NCBI RefSeq assembly: GCF_011752525.1
Contig: NZ_VWXI01000009.1
Coordinates: 1-64,000 of the forward strand
DNA: 64,000 nucleotides
From: Pantoea sp. Cy-639
GTDB taxonomy: Bacteria; Pseudomonadota; Gammaproteobacteria; Pseudomonadales; Pseudomonadaceae
Reading direction: 5' to 3'
Within the stretch, counting starts at the first letter, position 1. Every line of letters starts with the position of its first letter. A program made the position numbers and the translations under genes. This document shows positions 1 through 10,261 of the stretch, piece by piece. The notes beneath the pieces were generated by a model. It saw nothing but the letters and a program-made list of their open reading frames with translations. It searched no databases and was not told the origin of the DNA.

Positions 1-45
1 TCGTTGATTCTCAAGGAGTTTCGCGTTCCGTTGTCGCTGGAAGTG

Positions 46-112
46 GGGCGCATTATAAGGGGATCTGAAACCGCGTCAACCCTTAATTTCAATATTTTCA
101 AATATTTAGGGA
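46..112 (-). promoter_or_regulatory. rRNA-operon-type P1 promoter, reading leftward
   Basis: Read on the minus strand, there is a -35 TTGACG (79 to 74), a 16-base spacer and a perfect -10 TATAAT (57 to 52). A GC-rich discriminator, GCGCCCC, follows. Immediately upstream, at about 80-112, lies an A/T-rich block typical of an UP element. A near-perfect -35 and -10 with 16-base spacing, an UP element and a GC discriminator are the hallmarks of growth-rate- and stringent-controlled stable-RNA promoters. The transcript leaves the window at base 1, so the rRNA (or tRNA) genes themselves are not visible. In P. putida an rRNA operon is known, from memory, to lie beside this mmsA-bauA locus. No protein-coding gene is apparent in 1-204. 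Confidence 0.8.
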
Positions 113-156
113 AAAGGGCCTGCAAAGGCCTCCCGGTGATCGACAAGCCCCCCAAA

Positions 157-191
157 GCAAAACGGGGCAGCCTGCCGGCCGCCCCGTTTCC
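157..191 (-). terminator. Intrinsic terminator of mmsA
   Basis: A perfect 9-base stem, AAACGGGGC (160-168) and GCCCCGTTT (181-189), sits 14 bases beyond the mmsA stop codon. In the minus-strand transcript it is followed by a T-rich run (TTTTGCTTTG). It separates the mmsA transcript from the rRNA-type promoter beyond it. Confidence 0.8.
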
Positions 192-204
192 ACGCCTCTA
201 TTCC

Positions 205-1698
205 TTACAGGCTTGGGAACGCAAACTGCGATGCCTCATGGCTGGCGCGCTGTGGCCAACGCTGGGTAATCGCCTTGCGACGGGTATAGAAGCGCACCCC
301 ATCCGGGCCATAGGCATGCAGGTCACCAAACAGCGACCGCTTCCATCCACCAAAGCTGTGATAAGCCACCGGTACCGGCAGCGGTACGTTGACACCCACC
401 ATGCCCACTTCGATCTCGTCGCAGAACAGGCGAGCCGCCTCACCGTCGCGAGTGAAGATGCAAGTACCATTGCCGTACTCATGCTCGTTGATCAGTTGCA
501 TGGCCTGCTCAAGGCTGCTCACCCGCACCACGCACAGTACCGGCCCGAAGATCTCTTCCTTATAGATGCGCATCTGTGGAGTCACCTTGTCGAACAAGGT
601 GCCGCCCACAAAATAGCCATCTTCGTTACCGGACACACGCAAGCCACGGCCATCGACGACCAGCTTGGCGCCAGCTGCAACGCCGTCGTCAATGTAGCCG
701 ACCACCTTGTCGCGCGCGGCAGCAGTCACCAGCGGTCCCATGTCCAGGCCGCAGGACGTCCCGGCACCAATCTTCAGCGCCTTGATCTGAGGCTCCAGCT
801 TGGCGATCAGCGCATCGGCCACCTGGTCGCCCACGCACACCGCCACCGAAATCGCCATGCAACGCTCGCCACAGGAACCGTAAGCCGCGCCCATCAGAGC
901 GCTCACCGCGTTGTCCAGGTCGGCATCGGGCATCAGCACCGCGTGGTTCTTCGCGCCGCCCAAGGCCTGCACGCGTTTGCCACGCTTGGTGCCCTCGGCA
1001 TATATGTACTCGGCGATCGGGGTCGAGCCAACGAAACTCAGGGCCTTGACCTCAGGCGCCTCGATCAGCGCGTCGACCGCTTCCTTGTCGCCATGCACGA
1101 CATTGAGGATGCCCTTCGGCAGGCCAGCCTCCAGCAGCAACTGGGCAATGAACAGGGTCGAACTCGGATCGCGTTCGGACGGCTTGAGAATGAAGGCGTT
1201 GCCGCAGGCGATGGCCAGTGGGTACATCCACAGCGGCACCATGGCCGGGAAGTTGAACGGAGTGATGCCGGCGACGATGCCCAACGGCTGGAAGTCGGAC
1301 CATGCATCGATGTTCGGGCCGACATTGCGGCTGTACTCGCCCTTGAGCAGTTCCGGCGCGGCGCAAGCGAACTCGACGTTCTCGATACCGCGCTTGAGCT
1401 CACCGGCGGCATCTTCGAGAGTCTTGCCGTGCTCTTCGCTGATCAGTTGCGAGATCTTCGCCTCGTTCTGCTCCAGCAGTTGCTTGAAGCGGAACATCAC
1501 CTGGGCACGCTTGGCCGGCGGCGTGTTGCGCCAGGCCGGGAACGCGGCCTTGGCCGAGTCGATGGCCTGCTGGATGGTCGCGCGGCTGGCCAGCTCGACC
1601 TTGCGCACGGCCTGGCCGGTGGACGGGTTGAAGACATCGGCGGTGCGCTCGCCCTTGGCGACCAGTTCACCGTTGATCAGGTGCTGAACAATGCTCAT
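205..1698 (-). CDS. mmsA: CoA-acylating (methyl)malonate-semialdehyde dehydrogenase
   Basis: A 497-residue aldehyde dehydrogenase of the CoA-acylating MMSDH branch. It oxidises malonate semialdehyde or methylmalonate semialdehyde with NAD+ and CoA to acetyl-CoA or propionyl-CoA. Visible features are the substrate/NAD region [11 protein letters not shown], the [16 protein letters not shown] block, and GSCGERCMA with the likely catalytic Cys at residue 280. Full length for the family. It lies 71 bases downstream of, and co-directional with, the beta-alanine aminotransferase, which produces malonate semialdehyde. By context it therefore corresponds to the P. aeruginosa bauC role rather than, or in addition to, valine catabolism. 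A clear Shine-Dalgarno (TGGAG) precedes the ATG. Family assignment is firm; preferred substrate is inferred from the neighbour. Confidence 0.93.
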   Translation of the reverse strand: MSIVQHLINGELVAKGERTADVFNPSTGQAVRKVELASRATIQQAIDSAKAAFPAWRNTPPAKRAQVMFRFKQLLEQNEAKISQLISEEHGKTLEDAAGELKRGIENVEFACAAPELLKGEYSRNVGPNIDAWSDFQPLGIVAGITPFNFPAMVPLWMYPLAIACGNAFILKPSERDPSSTLFIAQLLLEAGLPKGILNVVHGDKEAVDALIEAPEVKALSFVGSTPIAEYIYAEGTKRGKRVQALGGAKNHAVLMPDADLDNAVSALMGAAYGSCGERCMAISVAVCVGDQVADALIAKLEPQIKALKIGAGTSCGLDMGPLVTAAARDKVVGYIDDGVAAGAKLVVDGRGLRVSGNEDGYFVGGTLFDKVTPQMRIYKEEIFGPVLCVVRVSSLEQAMQLINEHEYGNGTCIFTRDGEAARLFCDEIEVGMVGVNVPLPVPVAYHSFGGWKRSLFGDLHAYGPDGVRFYTRRKAITQRWPQRASHEASQFAFPSL

Positions 1699-1769
1699 GC
1701 AAAACTCCAGATAAAGAAGGTAGAAGCAGGCGCGTGCATTTCACGCGCCCGACGTCACAATCGGAAAAG

Positions 1770-3116
1770 TCAGTCGACCTTGTTCAGCGCTTCGCCCACG
1801 GCATCGAACAGACGGTCCAGTTCCTGCGCCTGGGTATTGAACGTTGGGCCGAACTGCAGGGTGTCGCCGCCAAAGCGTACATAGAAGCCGGCTTGCCACA
1901 GTTTCATCGCCGCCTCGTACGGACGCACGATCGCGTCACCGTCACGCGCGGCGATCTGGATGGCGCCGGCCAGGCCGTAGTTGCGGATATCGACGATGTT
2001 CTTGGCGCCCTTCAGGCCATGCAACAGCTTCTCGAAGTGCGGCGCCAGGTCGGCGGCCGACTGCACCAGGTTTTCCTTCTGCAGCAGATCCAGCGCGGCG
2101 ATACCTGCGGCACAGGCGACCGGGTGCGCCGAGTAGGTGTAGCCGTGGGGGAATTCCACCGCGTACTCAGGCGTCGGCTGGTTCATGAAAGTCTGGTAGA
2201 TCTCGCCGGTGGCGATCACCGCGCCCATCGGAATGGCACCGTTGGTGACCTGCTTGGCGATGCACATCAGGTCCGGGGTGACGCCGAAGGCTTCGGCGCC
2301 GGTCATGGCCCCCATGCGGCCGAAACCGGTGATGACTTCGTCGAAGATCAACAGAATGTTGTGCTGCGTGCAGATCTCGCGCAGGCGCTTGAGGTAGCCC
2401 TTCGGCGGCGGCAGCACACCGGCGGAGCCAGCCAGTGGCTCGACGATCACTGCTGCGATGTTCGAGGCGTCATGCAACTCGATCAGCTTGAGCATCTCGT
2501 CGGCCAGGGCGATCCCGCCCTCTTCGGGCATGCCCTTGCTGAACACGTTGGCCGGCAGCAGGGTGTGTGGCAGGTGGTCGACATCTAGCAACTGGCCGAA
2601 CAGCTTGCGGTTGCCATTGACCCCGCCCAGGCTGGTGCCGGCGATGTTCACGCCGTGGTAGCCACGGGCGCGGCCGATGATCTTGGTCTTGGTGGCCTGG
2701 CCCTTGAGACGCCAGTAGGCACGCACCATCTTCAGCGCAGTGTCGGCGCATTCGGAACCGGAGTTGGTGAAGAACACATGGTTCAGGTCGCCCGGCACCA
2801 GGTTGGCGATCTTCTCGGCCAACTGGAACGCCAGTGGGTGGCCGAACTGGAAGGCTGGGGAGTAGTCCAGGGTAGCGACCTGGCGAGCAACCGCTTCGCT
2901 GATTTCCTTGCGGGTGTGGCCGGCGCCGCAGGTCCACAGGCCCGACAGCGCGTCGAACACCTTGCGCCCCTTGTCGTCGACCAGGTAGTTGCCTTCGGCC
3001 GCCACGATCAGGCGTGGATCGCGCTGGAAGTTGCGGTTGGCGGTGTAGGGCATCCAGTGGGCATCCAGCTTGAGCTGGCTGGCCAGACTGGCATGGGCGG
3101 TTTCGGGCATGTTCAT
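1770..3116 (-). CDS. bauA: Beta-alanine (omega-amino acid):pyruvate aminotransferase
   Basis: A 448-residue class III (fold type I) aminotransferase that uses PLP to move the amino group of beta-alanine and other omega-amines to pyruvate, giving malonate semialdehyde and L-alanine. Visible: TNSGSECADTALKMVRA (phosphate/PLP site), FDEVITGFGRMG (PLP aspartate) and the lysine of CIAKQVTNGAIP near residue 288 that forms the Schiff base. Length matches the characterised Pseudomonas omega-amino acid:pyruvate transaminase. First gene of a two-gene unit with mmsA, divergent from the LysR gene across a 118-base gap. Together the two enzymes convert beta-alanine, the end product of uracil reduction, to acetyl-CoA. 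Confidence 0.93.
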   Translation of the reverse strand: MNMPETAHASLASQLKLDAHWMPYTANRNFQRDPRLIVAAEGNYLVDDKGRKVFDALSGLWTCGAGHTRKEISEAVARQVATLDYSPAFQFGHPLAFQLAEKIANLVPGDLNHVFFTNSGSECADTALKMVRAYWRLKGQATKTKIIGRARGYHGVNIAGTSLGGVNGNRKLFGQLLDVDHLPHTLLPANVFSKGMPEEGGIALADEMLKLIELHDASNIAAVIVEPLAGSAGVLPPPKGYLKRLREICTQHNILLIFDEVITGFGRMGAMTGAEAFGVTPDLMCIAKQVTNGAIPMGAVIATGEIYQTFMNQPTPEYAVEFPHGYTYSAHPVACAAGIAALDLLQKENLVQSAADLAPHFEKLLHGLKGAKNIVDIRNYGLAGAIQIAARDGDAIVRPYEAAMKLWQAGFYVRFGGDTLQFGPTFNTQAQELDRLFDAVGEALNKVD

Positions 3117-3234
3117 CGGCGGTTCCTCGGAAGACGATTAGGCAACGATGGATGTTGTTGCAGCTAAATTGGCACGCCGATAAAGTGCGGAAAAGCCAAC
3201 ATTTCTAATCTTCATTCCGCAGTGTGCTAAACAT

Positions 3235-4152
3235 ATGAGTCGACGCCCAGATCCCCTCGCCCAAGTCAGTGATTTCGATATCCGCCTGTTGAAGATCTAC
3301 CGCAGCGTGGTGGAATGCGGCGGCTTCTCCGCTGCGGAAAACGTTCTGGGCATCGGTCGTTCGGCGATCAGCCAGCAGATGAACGACCTCGAGCAGCGCC
3401 TGGGCCTGCGCCTCTGCCAGCGGGGACGGGCGGGATTCTCGCTGACCGAGGAAGGCCGCGAGGTCTACCACTCGGCACTGCAACTGCTCAGCGCCCTGGA
3501 GACCTTTCGCACCGAGGTCAACGGACTGCACCAGCACCTGCGCGGCGAACTGAACATCGGCCTGACCGACAACCTCGTCACCCTGCCCCACATGCGCATC
3601 ACCCATGCCTTGGCCGAACTCAAGGACCGCGGCCCCGACGTGCGCATCCAGATCCGCATGATCGCCCCCAGCCAGGTCGAGCAGGGGGTGCTCGATGGCA
3701 GCCTGCATGTCGGCGTGGTGCCGCAGACCAGCCCGCTGTCCGGGCTCGAGTACCAATCGCTGTACAGCGAGCGCTCGCTGCTCTACTGCGCGGTTGGTCA
3801 TCCGCTGTTCTATGCCGACGACCAGCAGATCGATGACGACCGCCTCAACAGCCAGGACGCCATCGCCCCGACCTTCCGCCTGCCGGCCGACATCCAGGCG
3901 CACTATCAAGCACTGCATTGCACCGCCAGCGCCTCGGACCGCGAAGGCATGGCCTTCCTGATCCTGACGGGCCGCTACATCGGCTACCTGCCGGACCACT
4001 ACGCCAGCTTCTGGGTCCAGCAAGGGCGCCTGCGCGCGCTCAAGCCCACGCAGCGCTTCTATGACCTGAGCCTGAGCTGGGTGACCCGCAAGGGGCGCCG
4101 GCCAAACCTGGTGCTGGAAAGCTTCCTCGAGAGCCTGGCTGCGACACGCTGA
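3235..4152 (+). CDS. bauR: LysR-family activator of the divergent aminotransferase operon
   Basis: A 305-residue LysR-type regulator. The N-terminal winged helix-turn-helix lies at about residues 10-70 (FDIRLLKIYRSVVECGGFSAAE; SAISQQMNDLEQRLG) and a periplasmic-binding-protein-like effector domain follows at about 95-300. It is transcribed divergently from bauA over 118 bases, the classic LysR arrangement. In P. aeruginosa a LysR protein, BauR, next to bauA activates beta-alanine catabolism, so the same role is inferred here. The ATG at 3235 has a weak ribosome-binding site, but no better start fits the HTH position. Effector unknown; beta-alanine is a reasonable guess. Confidence 0.85.
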   Translation: MSRRPDPLAQVSDFDIRLLKIYRSVVECGGFSAAENVLGIGRSAISQQMNDLEQRLGLRLCQRGRAGFSLTEEGREVYHSALQLLSALETFRTEVNGLHQHLRGELNIGLTDNLVTLPHMRITHALAELKDRGPDVRIQIRMIAPSQVEQGVLDGSLHVGVVPQTSPLSGLEYQSLYSERSLLYCAVGHPLFYADDQQIDDDRLNSQDAIAPTFRLPADIQAHYQALHCTASASDREGMAFLILTGRYIGYLPDHYASFWVQQGRLRALKPTQRFYDLSLSWVTRKGRRPNLVLESFLESLAATR

Positions 4153-4241
4153 TACCTGTCGCTGACGCTAATGCTTGTCACTTCGGCACAGGCAGGTAAT
4201 CTGTCCGACATCCGTTGCCAACGACCTGTACGGAATCGTCC

Positions 4242-4904
4242 ATGACCCTAGAAGTCCCTGCGCATCGCGTCCCGGCCTCGGGCAAACCCGCCGGCCGCAT
4301 CCGCCAGAAGAACGAACAGGCCATCATCCAGGCCGCCGAAGACGAATTCGCCCGCCACGGCTACAAGGGCACGAGCATGAATACCATCGCGCTCAAGGCC
4401 GGGCTGCCCAAGGCCAACCTGCATTACTACTTCACCAACAAGCTGGGCCTGTACATCGCCGTACTGAGCAACATCATCGAGCTGTGGGACAGCACCTTCA
4501 ACGCCCTGAGCGTCGATGACGATCCCGCCGAGGCGCTGAGCCAGTACATTCGCAACAAGATGGAATTCTCCCGGCGCAACCCGCAGGCCTCGCGGATCTT
4601 CGCCATGGAAGTGATCAGCGGTGGCGAGTGCCTGAACCAGTACTTCAGCGCCGACTACCGCGACTGGTTCCGTGGCCGGGCCGCGGTGTTCCAGGCCTGG
4701 ATCGACGCTGGCAAGATGGACCCGGTCGACCCGGTCCACCTGATCTTCCTGCTCTGGGGCAGCACCCAGCACTATGCCGACTTCGCCACCCAGATCTGCC
4801 AGGTCACCGGTCGCAGCCGCCTGACCAAGCAAGACATGGAAGACGCCAGCAGCAACCTTATCCACATCATTCTCAAAGGCTGTGGCATCGCCATGCCTAG
4901 CTGA
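4242..4904 (+). CDS. TetR-family regulator, RutR-like
   Basis: A 220-residue TetR/AcrR regulator: N-terminal HTH at about residues 20-65 (AIIQAAEDEFARHGYKGTSM; GLPKANLHYYFTNKLGLY) and a C-terminal ligand domain of the RutR type (RRNPQASRIFAMEVISGG; LIFLLWGSTQHYADFATQ). The LWGSTQHYADF block is nearly the same as in E. coli RutR, which senses uracil and thymine. Beside beta-alanine degradation genes, a pyrimidine-catabolism sensor would make sense, but ligand and targets are inferred. I chose the ATG at 4242 over an upstream in-frame TTG because it gives the usual short N-terminus before the HTH. The next gene, yigZ, begins 9 bases downstream. Confidence 0.85.
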   Translation: MTLEVPAHRVPASGKPAGRIRQKNEQAIIQAAEDEFARHGYKGTSMNTIALKAGLPKANLHYYFTNKLGLYIAVLSNIIELWDSTFNALSVDDDPAEALSQYIRNKMEFSRRNPQASRIFAMEVISGGECLNQYFSADYRDWFRGRAAVFQAWIDAGKMDPVDPVHLIFLLWGSTQHYADFATQICQVTGRSRLTKQDMEDASSNLIHIILKGCGIAMPS

Positions 4905-4913
4905 ACCGGACCT

Positions 4914-5498
4914 ATGCCTTCTACCCTGCTCGAGCTCTGCGAATTCCGCGAGGAAATCCGCAAGAGCCGCTTCATCACCCTCGCCGGCCCGATCAGCAGT
5001 GCCGCCGAGGCCATGGCCTTCATCGAACGCCACAGCGACCTGGCCGCCACCCACAACTGCTGGGCCTGGAAGCTGGGCGCCCAGTACCGCAGCAGTGACG
5101 ACGGCGAACCCGGCGGCACGGCCGGACGCCCGATCCTTGCCGCCATCGAGGCCCAGGACTGCGACCAGGTGGTGGTCCTGGTGATCCGCTGGTACGGCGG
5201 TATCCAACTGGGCACCGGCGGCCTGGCCAGGGCTTATGGCGGCGGTGCCAACAAATGCCTGCAGCAGGCACCCAAGCGATTGCTGATCCAGCGCAGCGAG
5301 TTCAGTTGCAGTTGTACGTTCAGCGAACTGGCGCTGCTCAAGTTGCGTCTGGCGGAAGTCGACGGCCTGGTGCTGGACGAGCAGTTCACCGCCAACGGCG
5401 TCGACCTGCTGATCGCCTTTGGCGCTACCCACCTGGAGCGGCTGCAACAGCAACTGGCCGACCTGAGCCGCGGGCGGATCCTGCTGGAACCACGCTGA
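4914..5498 (+). CDS. yigZ: YigZ/IMPACT family protein
   Basis: A 194-residue member of the YigZ (UPF0029, IMPACT-related) family. The N-terminal IMPACT domain covers about residues 10-120, with HNCWAWKLG, SDDGEPGGTAGRPIL and RWYGGIQLGTGGLARAY, the most conserved stretches of the family. The C-terminal half is the ferredoxin-fold DUF1949-like part. Bacterial YigZ has no settled function; structural work suggests nucleic-acid or ribosome-related binding. It follows the TetR gene by 9 bases and is probably co-transcribed. Full length for the family. Confidence 0.9.
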   Translation: MPSTLLELCEFREEIRKSRFITLAGPISSAAEAMAFIERHSDLAATHNCWAWKLGAQYRSSDDGEPGGTAGRPILAAIEAQDCDQVVVLVIRWYGGIQLGTGGLARAYGGGANKCLQQAPKRLLIQRSEFSCSCTFSELALLKLRLAEVDGLVLDEQFTANGVDLLIAFGATHLERLQQQLADLSRGRILLEPR

Positions 5499-5905
5499 GC
5501 GTTGCCCACAACTACTGTGGGCCTGCCTGTGGATAAGCTTTGGGCATCTGCTTCCGGCCCTTGCCAGGCAAGGCTTGCAGACCATTGATCATATTTTGAT
5601 CACAATGCTGTTACAGCGATTCAACTGAAAGGGTATCAAGGGGTTATCCCCAACTCCGAACGAAAAACCGCTCTGAAAGGCATCCCTTCGAAGCCGTCGG
5701 GCTTGCGCACAGATACTGTGGAGCACCCTGTGGATAACCCGTGCGCCAATGCGCCAGGCCCTGCCGTTACGGGCTTGCGGCAAGCCTGGTCGTTTATTGA
5801 CCAGCCATGCGACCGACCACACCTGTGGACTAATCCGCAAAAGCCCCGGCTCCAGCTTGGAGTATGCTCCCAGGTTGCATCTGTTCACTTCAAGGAGCCC
5901 CTGCA
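5499..5905. other. Gene-free region with two perfect DnaA boxes
   Basis: This 407-base gap holds no convincing gene. It contains two perfect DnaA 9-mers in the same orientation (TGTGGATAA at 5528-5536 and 5729-5737), a one-mismatch box in the opposite orientation (TTATCCCCA at 5644-5652), and a weaker match near 5824. A locally A/T-rich stretch (about 5585-5615, with TGATCATATTTTGATCA) lies between the boxes. Its right end provides the promoter and ribosome-binding site (AAGGAG at 5891) of the SDR gene. Function of the boxes is unproven; similar motifs occur sporadically in pseudomonad intergenic DNA. Confidence 0.45.
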
Positions 5906-6592
5906 ATGACTGCACACAAGACCGCCCTGATCATCGGTGCCTCCCGAGGCCTTGGCCTGGGCCTGGTCCAGCGCCTGCAAGAGGATGGCTGGAACATCGT
6001 CGCCACCGTACGCGACCCGGCCAAGGCCGGCGCCCTCGACAAGGTGCCCGGCGTGCGTATCGAACAACTGGAAATGAACGATACCGTGCAACTCGACCAG
6101 CTCAAGCAGCGCCTGCACGGCGAGGTGTTCGACCTGGTGTTCGTCAACGCCGGGGTCATGGGCCCCTTGCCGCAAGACCTGGAGAGCGTCCAGGTACAGC
6201 AGGTCGGCGACCTGTTCATGACCAACGCCGTGGCGCCAATCCGCGTAGCCCGCCGTCTGGCCGGCCAGGTTCGCCAAGGCAGCGGCGTGCTGGCCTTCAT
6301 GAGCTCGATCCTCGGCAGCGTGAGCATCCCCGAGGGTGGCGAGATCTGCCTGTACAAGGCCAGCAAGGCCGCCCTCAACTCGATGATCAACAGCTTCGTG
6401 GTCGAACTACAACGGCCCGACCTGTGCGTACTGGCCATGCACCCGGGCTGGGTCAAGACCGACATGGGCGGCGAGAATGCCGAGATCGACGTGCTCACCA
6501 GCACCCGCGGCATGCTCGCGCAGATCAAGGCCCAGAGCGGCAACGGCGGCCTGCGCTTCATCAACTACAAGGGCGAAGCGCTGACCTGGTGA
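5906..6592 (+). CDS. Short-chain dehydrogenase/reductase
   Basis: A 228-residue classical-type SDR, probably NADP-dependent and cytoplasmic. The N-terminal Rossmann motif is IIGASRGLGLGLVQRL (TGxxxGxG pattern), NAG occurs in VFVNAGVMGP, and the YxxxK active site is LYKASKAALNSM with the catalytic serine in SSILGSV. It resembles the C-factor/sniffer group of SDRs, in which a beta-strand is followed by HPGWVKTDMGG. The start at 5906 is set by a strong AAGGAG eight bases upstream; an earlier in-frame start would lie in the gene-free region. Substrate cannot be told from sequence or context. Confidence 0.88.
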   Translation: MTAHKTALIIGASRGLGLGLVQRLQEDGWNIVATVRDPAKAGALDKVPGVRIEQLEMNDTVQLDQLKQRLHGEVFDLVFVNAGVMGPLPQDLESVQVQQVGDLFMTNAVAPIRVARRLAGQVRQGSGVLAFMSSILGSVSIPEGGEICLYKASKAALNSMINSFVVELQRPDLCVLAMHPGWVKTDMGGENAEIDVLTSTRGMLAQIKAQSGNGGLRFINYKGEALTW

Positions 6593-6602
6593 ATTGAAAG
6601 CC

Positions 6603-6640
6603 CCGCAGCGAGGCAGTAGACTCGATGCCTCGCCCTGCGG
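6603..6640. other. Stem-loop between SDR and 8-oxoguanine deaminase genes
   Basis: Arms CCGCAG-c-GAGGC (6603-6614) and GCCTC-gcc-CTGCGG (6627-6640) form a bulged hairpin 10 bases after the SDR stop. There is no T-run on either strand, so it may be a weak terminator, an mRNA 3-prime stabiliser or a leader structure for the next gene, whose start is 72 bases further on. Confidence 0.4.
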
Positions 6641-6712
6641 CGGACCTGGATCAGCAGACAGGACAACACTGAGCTGGCTAACCCTGAACCCACTTTCAGA
6701 GGAGCCGGCACC

Positions 6713-8068
6713 ATGCCTGCGACCCGTATCTGGTTGAAATCCCCCCTCGCCATCTTCACTGCCAACACCGAGGACGCCCGTGGCGGCCTGGTCATCGAAG
6801 GCGGCCGTATCACCGAATTGCTGGCCTGCGGTCAATCACCCAGTGTCCCTTGCGACCAAGTCTTCGATGCCCGCGAGCACGTGGTGCTGCCCGGCCTGAT
6901 CAACACCCACCACCACTTCTACCAGACCCTCACCCGCGCCTGGGCGCCGGTGGTCAATCAGCCACTGTTCCCCTGGCTCAAGACCCTCTACCCGGTCTGG
7001 GCACGCCTCACGCCGGCCAAGCTGGAGCTGGCCAGCCGGGTGGCACTCGCCGAATTGCTGCTGTCCGGCTGCACCACCGCCGCCGATCACCACTACCTGT
7101 TCCCCGAAGGCCTGGACAACGCCATCGACGTACAAGTCGAGGCCGTGCGCAAGCTGGGCATGCGCGCCATGCTCACCCGCGGCTCGATGAGCCTTGGCGA
7201 ACAGGACGGCGGCCTGCCCCCGCAACAGACCGTGCAGCAAGGCGAGGTGATCCTGGCCGACAGCCAGCGACTTATCCACAGCTACCACGAACGTGGCGAA
7301 GGCGCGCACATCCAGATCGCCCTGGCCCCCTGCTCGCCATTCTCGGTCACCCCCGAAATCATGCGCGCCAGCGCCACGCTCGCCGAGGAACTCGACGTAC
7401 GCCTGCACACCCACCTGGCGGAAACACTCGATGAAGAGGACTTCTGCCTGCAGCGCTTCGGGCTGCGCACCGTCGACTACCTCGACAGTGTCGGCTGGCT
7501 CGGCCCCCGCACCTGGCTGGCCCATGGCATCCACTTCAACCCCGATGAAATCGCCCGCCTCGGCGCCGCCGGCACCGGTATCTGCCATTGCCCGAGCTCG
7601 AACATGCGCCTGGCCTCGGGCATCTGTCCGACCGTTGACCTGGAAGCCGCAGGCGCGCCGGTAGGGCTAGGGGTCGACGGCTCGGCCTCCAACGATGCAT
7701 CCAACATGATCCTCGAAGCGCGCCAGGCCCTGTACTTGCAGCGCTTGCGCTACGGCGCCGAGCAGATCACCCCGGAACGCGCCCTGGGCTGGGCCACCCG
7801 TGGCTCGGCGAAATTGCTGGGTCGCAGCGACATCGGTGAGCTGACGGTGGGCAAGCAGGCCGACCTGGCGCTGTTCAAGCTCGACGAACTGCGCTTCTCC
7901 GGCAGCCACGACCCGCTCTCGGCGCTGTTGCTGTGCGGCGCCGACCGTGCCGACCGGGTCATGGTCGGTGGCCAGTGGCGGGTCATCGACGGTCAGATCG
8001 AAGGGCTGGATGTACAAGGCCTGATCGCCGATCACCGCCAGGCGGCAGCCCGTCTGATCGCCGGTTGA
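6713..8068 (+). CDS. 8-oxoguanine deaminase (amidohydrolase)
   Basis: A 451-residue metal-dependent amidohydrolase of the 8-oxoguanine deaminase group (P. aeruginosa PA0142 type). It hydrolytically deaminates the oxidised purine base 8-oxoguanine to urate plus ammonia, keeping damaged bases out of salvage. Visible: the metal-binding NTHHHFYQTLTRAW near residue 65, SGCTTAADHHYLFP, the third metal His in LHTHLAETLDEE, the His of TWLAHGIHF, and the catalytic Asp in GLGVDGSASND. GGAG in the leader at about 6700 supports the ATG at 6713. An adenine-type deaminase gene lies 81 bases downstream, so the two probably act in purine-base salvage and degradation. Confidence 0.9.
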   Translation: MPATRIWLKSPLAIFTANTEDARGGLVIEGGRITELLACGQSPSVPCDQVFDAREHVVLPGLINTHHHFYQTLTRAWAPVVNQPLFPWLKTLYPVWARLTPAKLELASRVALAELLLSGCTTAADHHYLFPEGLDNAIDVQVEAVRKLGMRAMLTRGSMSLGEQDGGLPPQQTVQQGEVILADSQRLIHSYHERGEGAHIQIALAPCSPFSVTPEIMRASATLAEELDVRLHTHLAETLDEEDFCLQRFGLRTVDYLDSVGWLGPRTWLAHGIHFNPDEIARLGAAGTGICHCPSSNMRLASGICPTVDLEAAGAPVGLGVDGSASNDASNMILEARQALYLQRLRYGAEQITPERALGWATRGSAKLLGRSDIGELTVGKQADLALFKLDELRFSGSHDPLSALLLCGADRADRVMVGGQWRVIDGQIEGLDVQGLIADHRQAAARLIAG

Positions 8069-8075
8069 TGAACAA

Positions 8076-8108
8076 GGGCCTGGTCGGGCGCATTGCCCGG
8101 CCAGGCCC
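8076..8108. other. Strong 14-bp hairpin between two deaminase genes
   Basis: GGGCCTGG-T-CGGGC (8076-8089) pairs with GCCCG-G-CCAGGCCC (8095-8108) around a 5-base loop, with only one G-T wobble. It begins 8 bases after the deaminase stop codon. No U-tract follows, so it may be a rho-independent terminator of poor quality, an attenuator or a degenerate REP-like palindrome. Confidence 0.55.
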
Positions 8109-8113
8109 TGTAG

Positions 8114-9807
<1,694 letters not shown>

Positions 9808-10261
9808 TGCTCCGAAGCTCCCTGAGAAAACCCATCTGACAGTGAGGGTGTCGATACCATCCCGCACGCAGGGGCATATCGGCACCTTGGCAGGGCTGTA
9901 TCTCCCTGATACTGGCTGCCGTGGCGCAGTATAAGCCGGTGGCAACCGCTCACCGCATCCCCAGGGGCAGGGTGAGCAGAGCAGCCCAGGTAGCCTGGCA
10001 GGTGGGGTTTTCCCGCCCAGGTGGCGAAAATCTGCCGCACAGCGCACGCTCCGGCGTGCGCCACGCCCAACCTCGTCACAGCGGGCGCAGCTACAGCGGC
10101 AAAGGCCGACACCCAGGCGCCGCAATATGCGCAGAGAAAGGAGAATTTGTCCTGACTACACGTCGAACTTGACCGTCAGTCAGTGCACCGGGGTTGGCCG
10201 TGCCGATGTCGGAAGAGAGCGCTAGACTTCATCGGCTCCCGCCCCTTGAAGGTAAGCCGCC
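9808..10261. other. 454-base gene-free region rich in hairpins
   Basis: No gene is convincing here. Several perfect or near-perfect hairpins are packed together: GTATC-TCCCT-GATAC at about 9898-9912 nested in GGCAG/CTGCC, CCAGG-TAG-CCTGG at about 9987-9999, and GCGCACGC-TCCG-GCGTGCGC at 10042-10061. A direct repeat of GTCA (TTGACCGTCAGTCAGT, 10169-10184) resembles a regulator site. The region serves as the divergent upstream region of the regulator at 9807 and the small gene at 10262. It could hold a structured leader RNA or sRNA, but I match it to no known family. Confidence 0.4.

Noticed and set aside
4..1884. A 626-codon open frame on the + strand over mmsA
   Set aside because: Antisense shadow; it also begins inside the rRNA-type promoter and leader.
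9921..10172. Possible 83-residue gene in the hairpin-rich gap
   Set aside because: No ribosome-binding site, Arg/Ser/Gly-rich random-looking translation, and it runs through hairpins.
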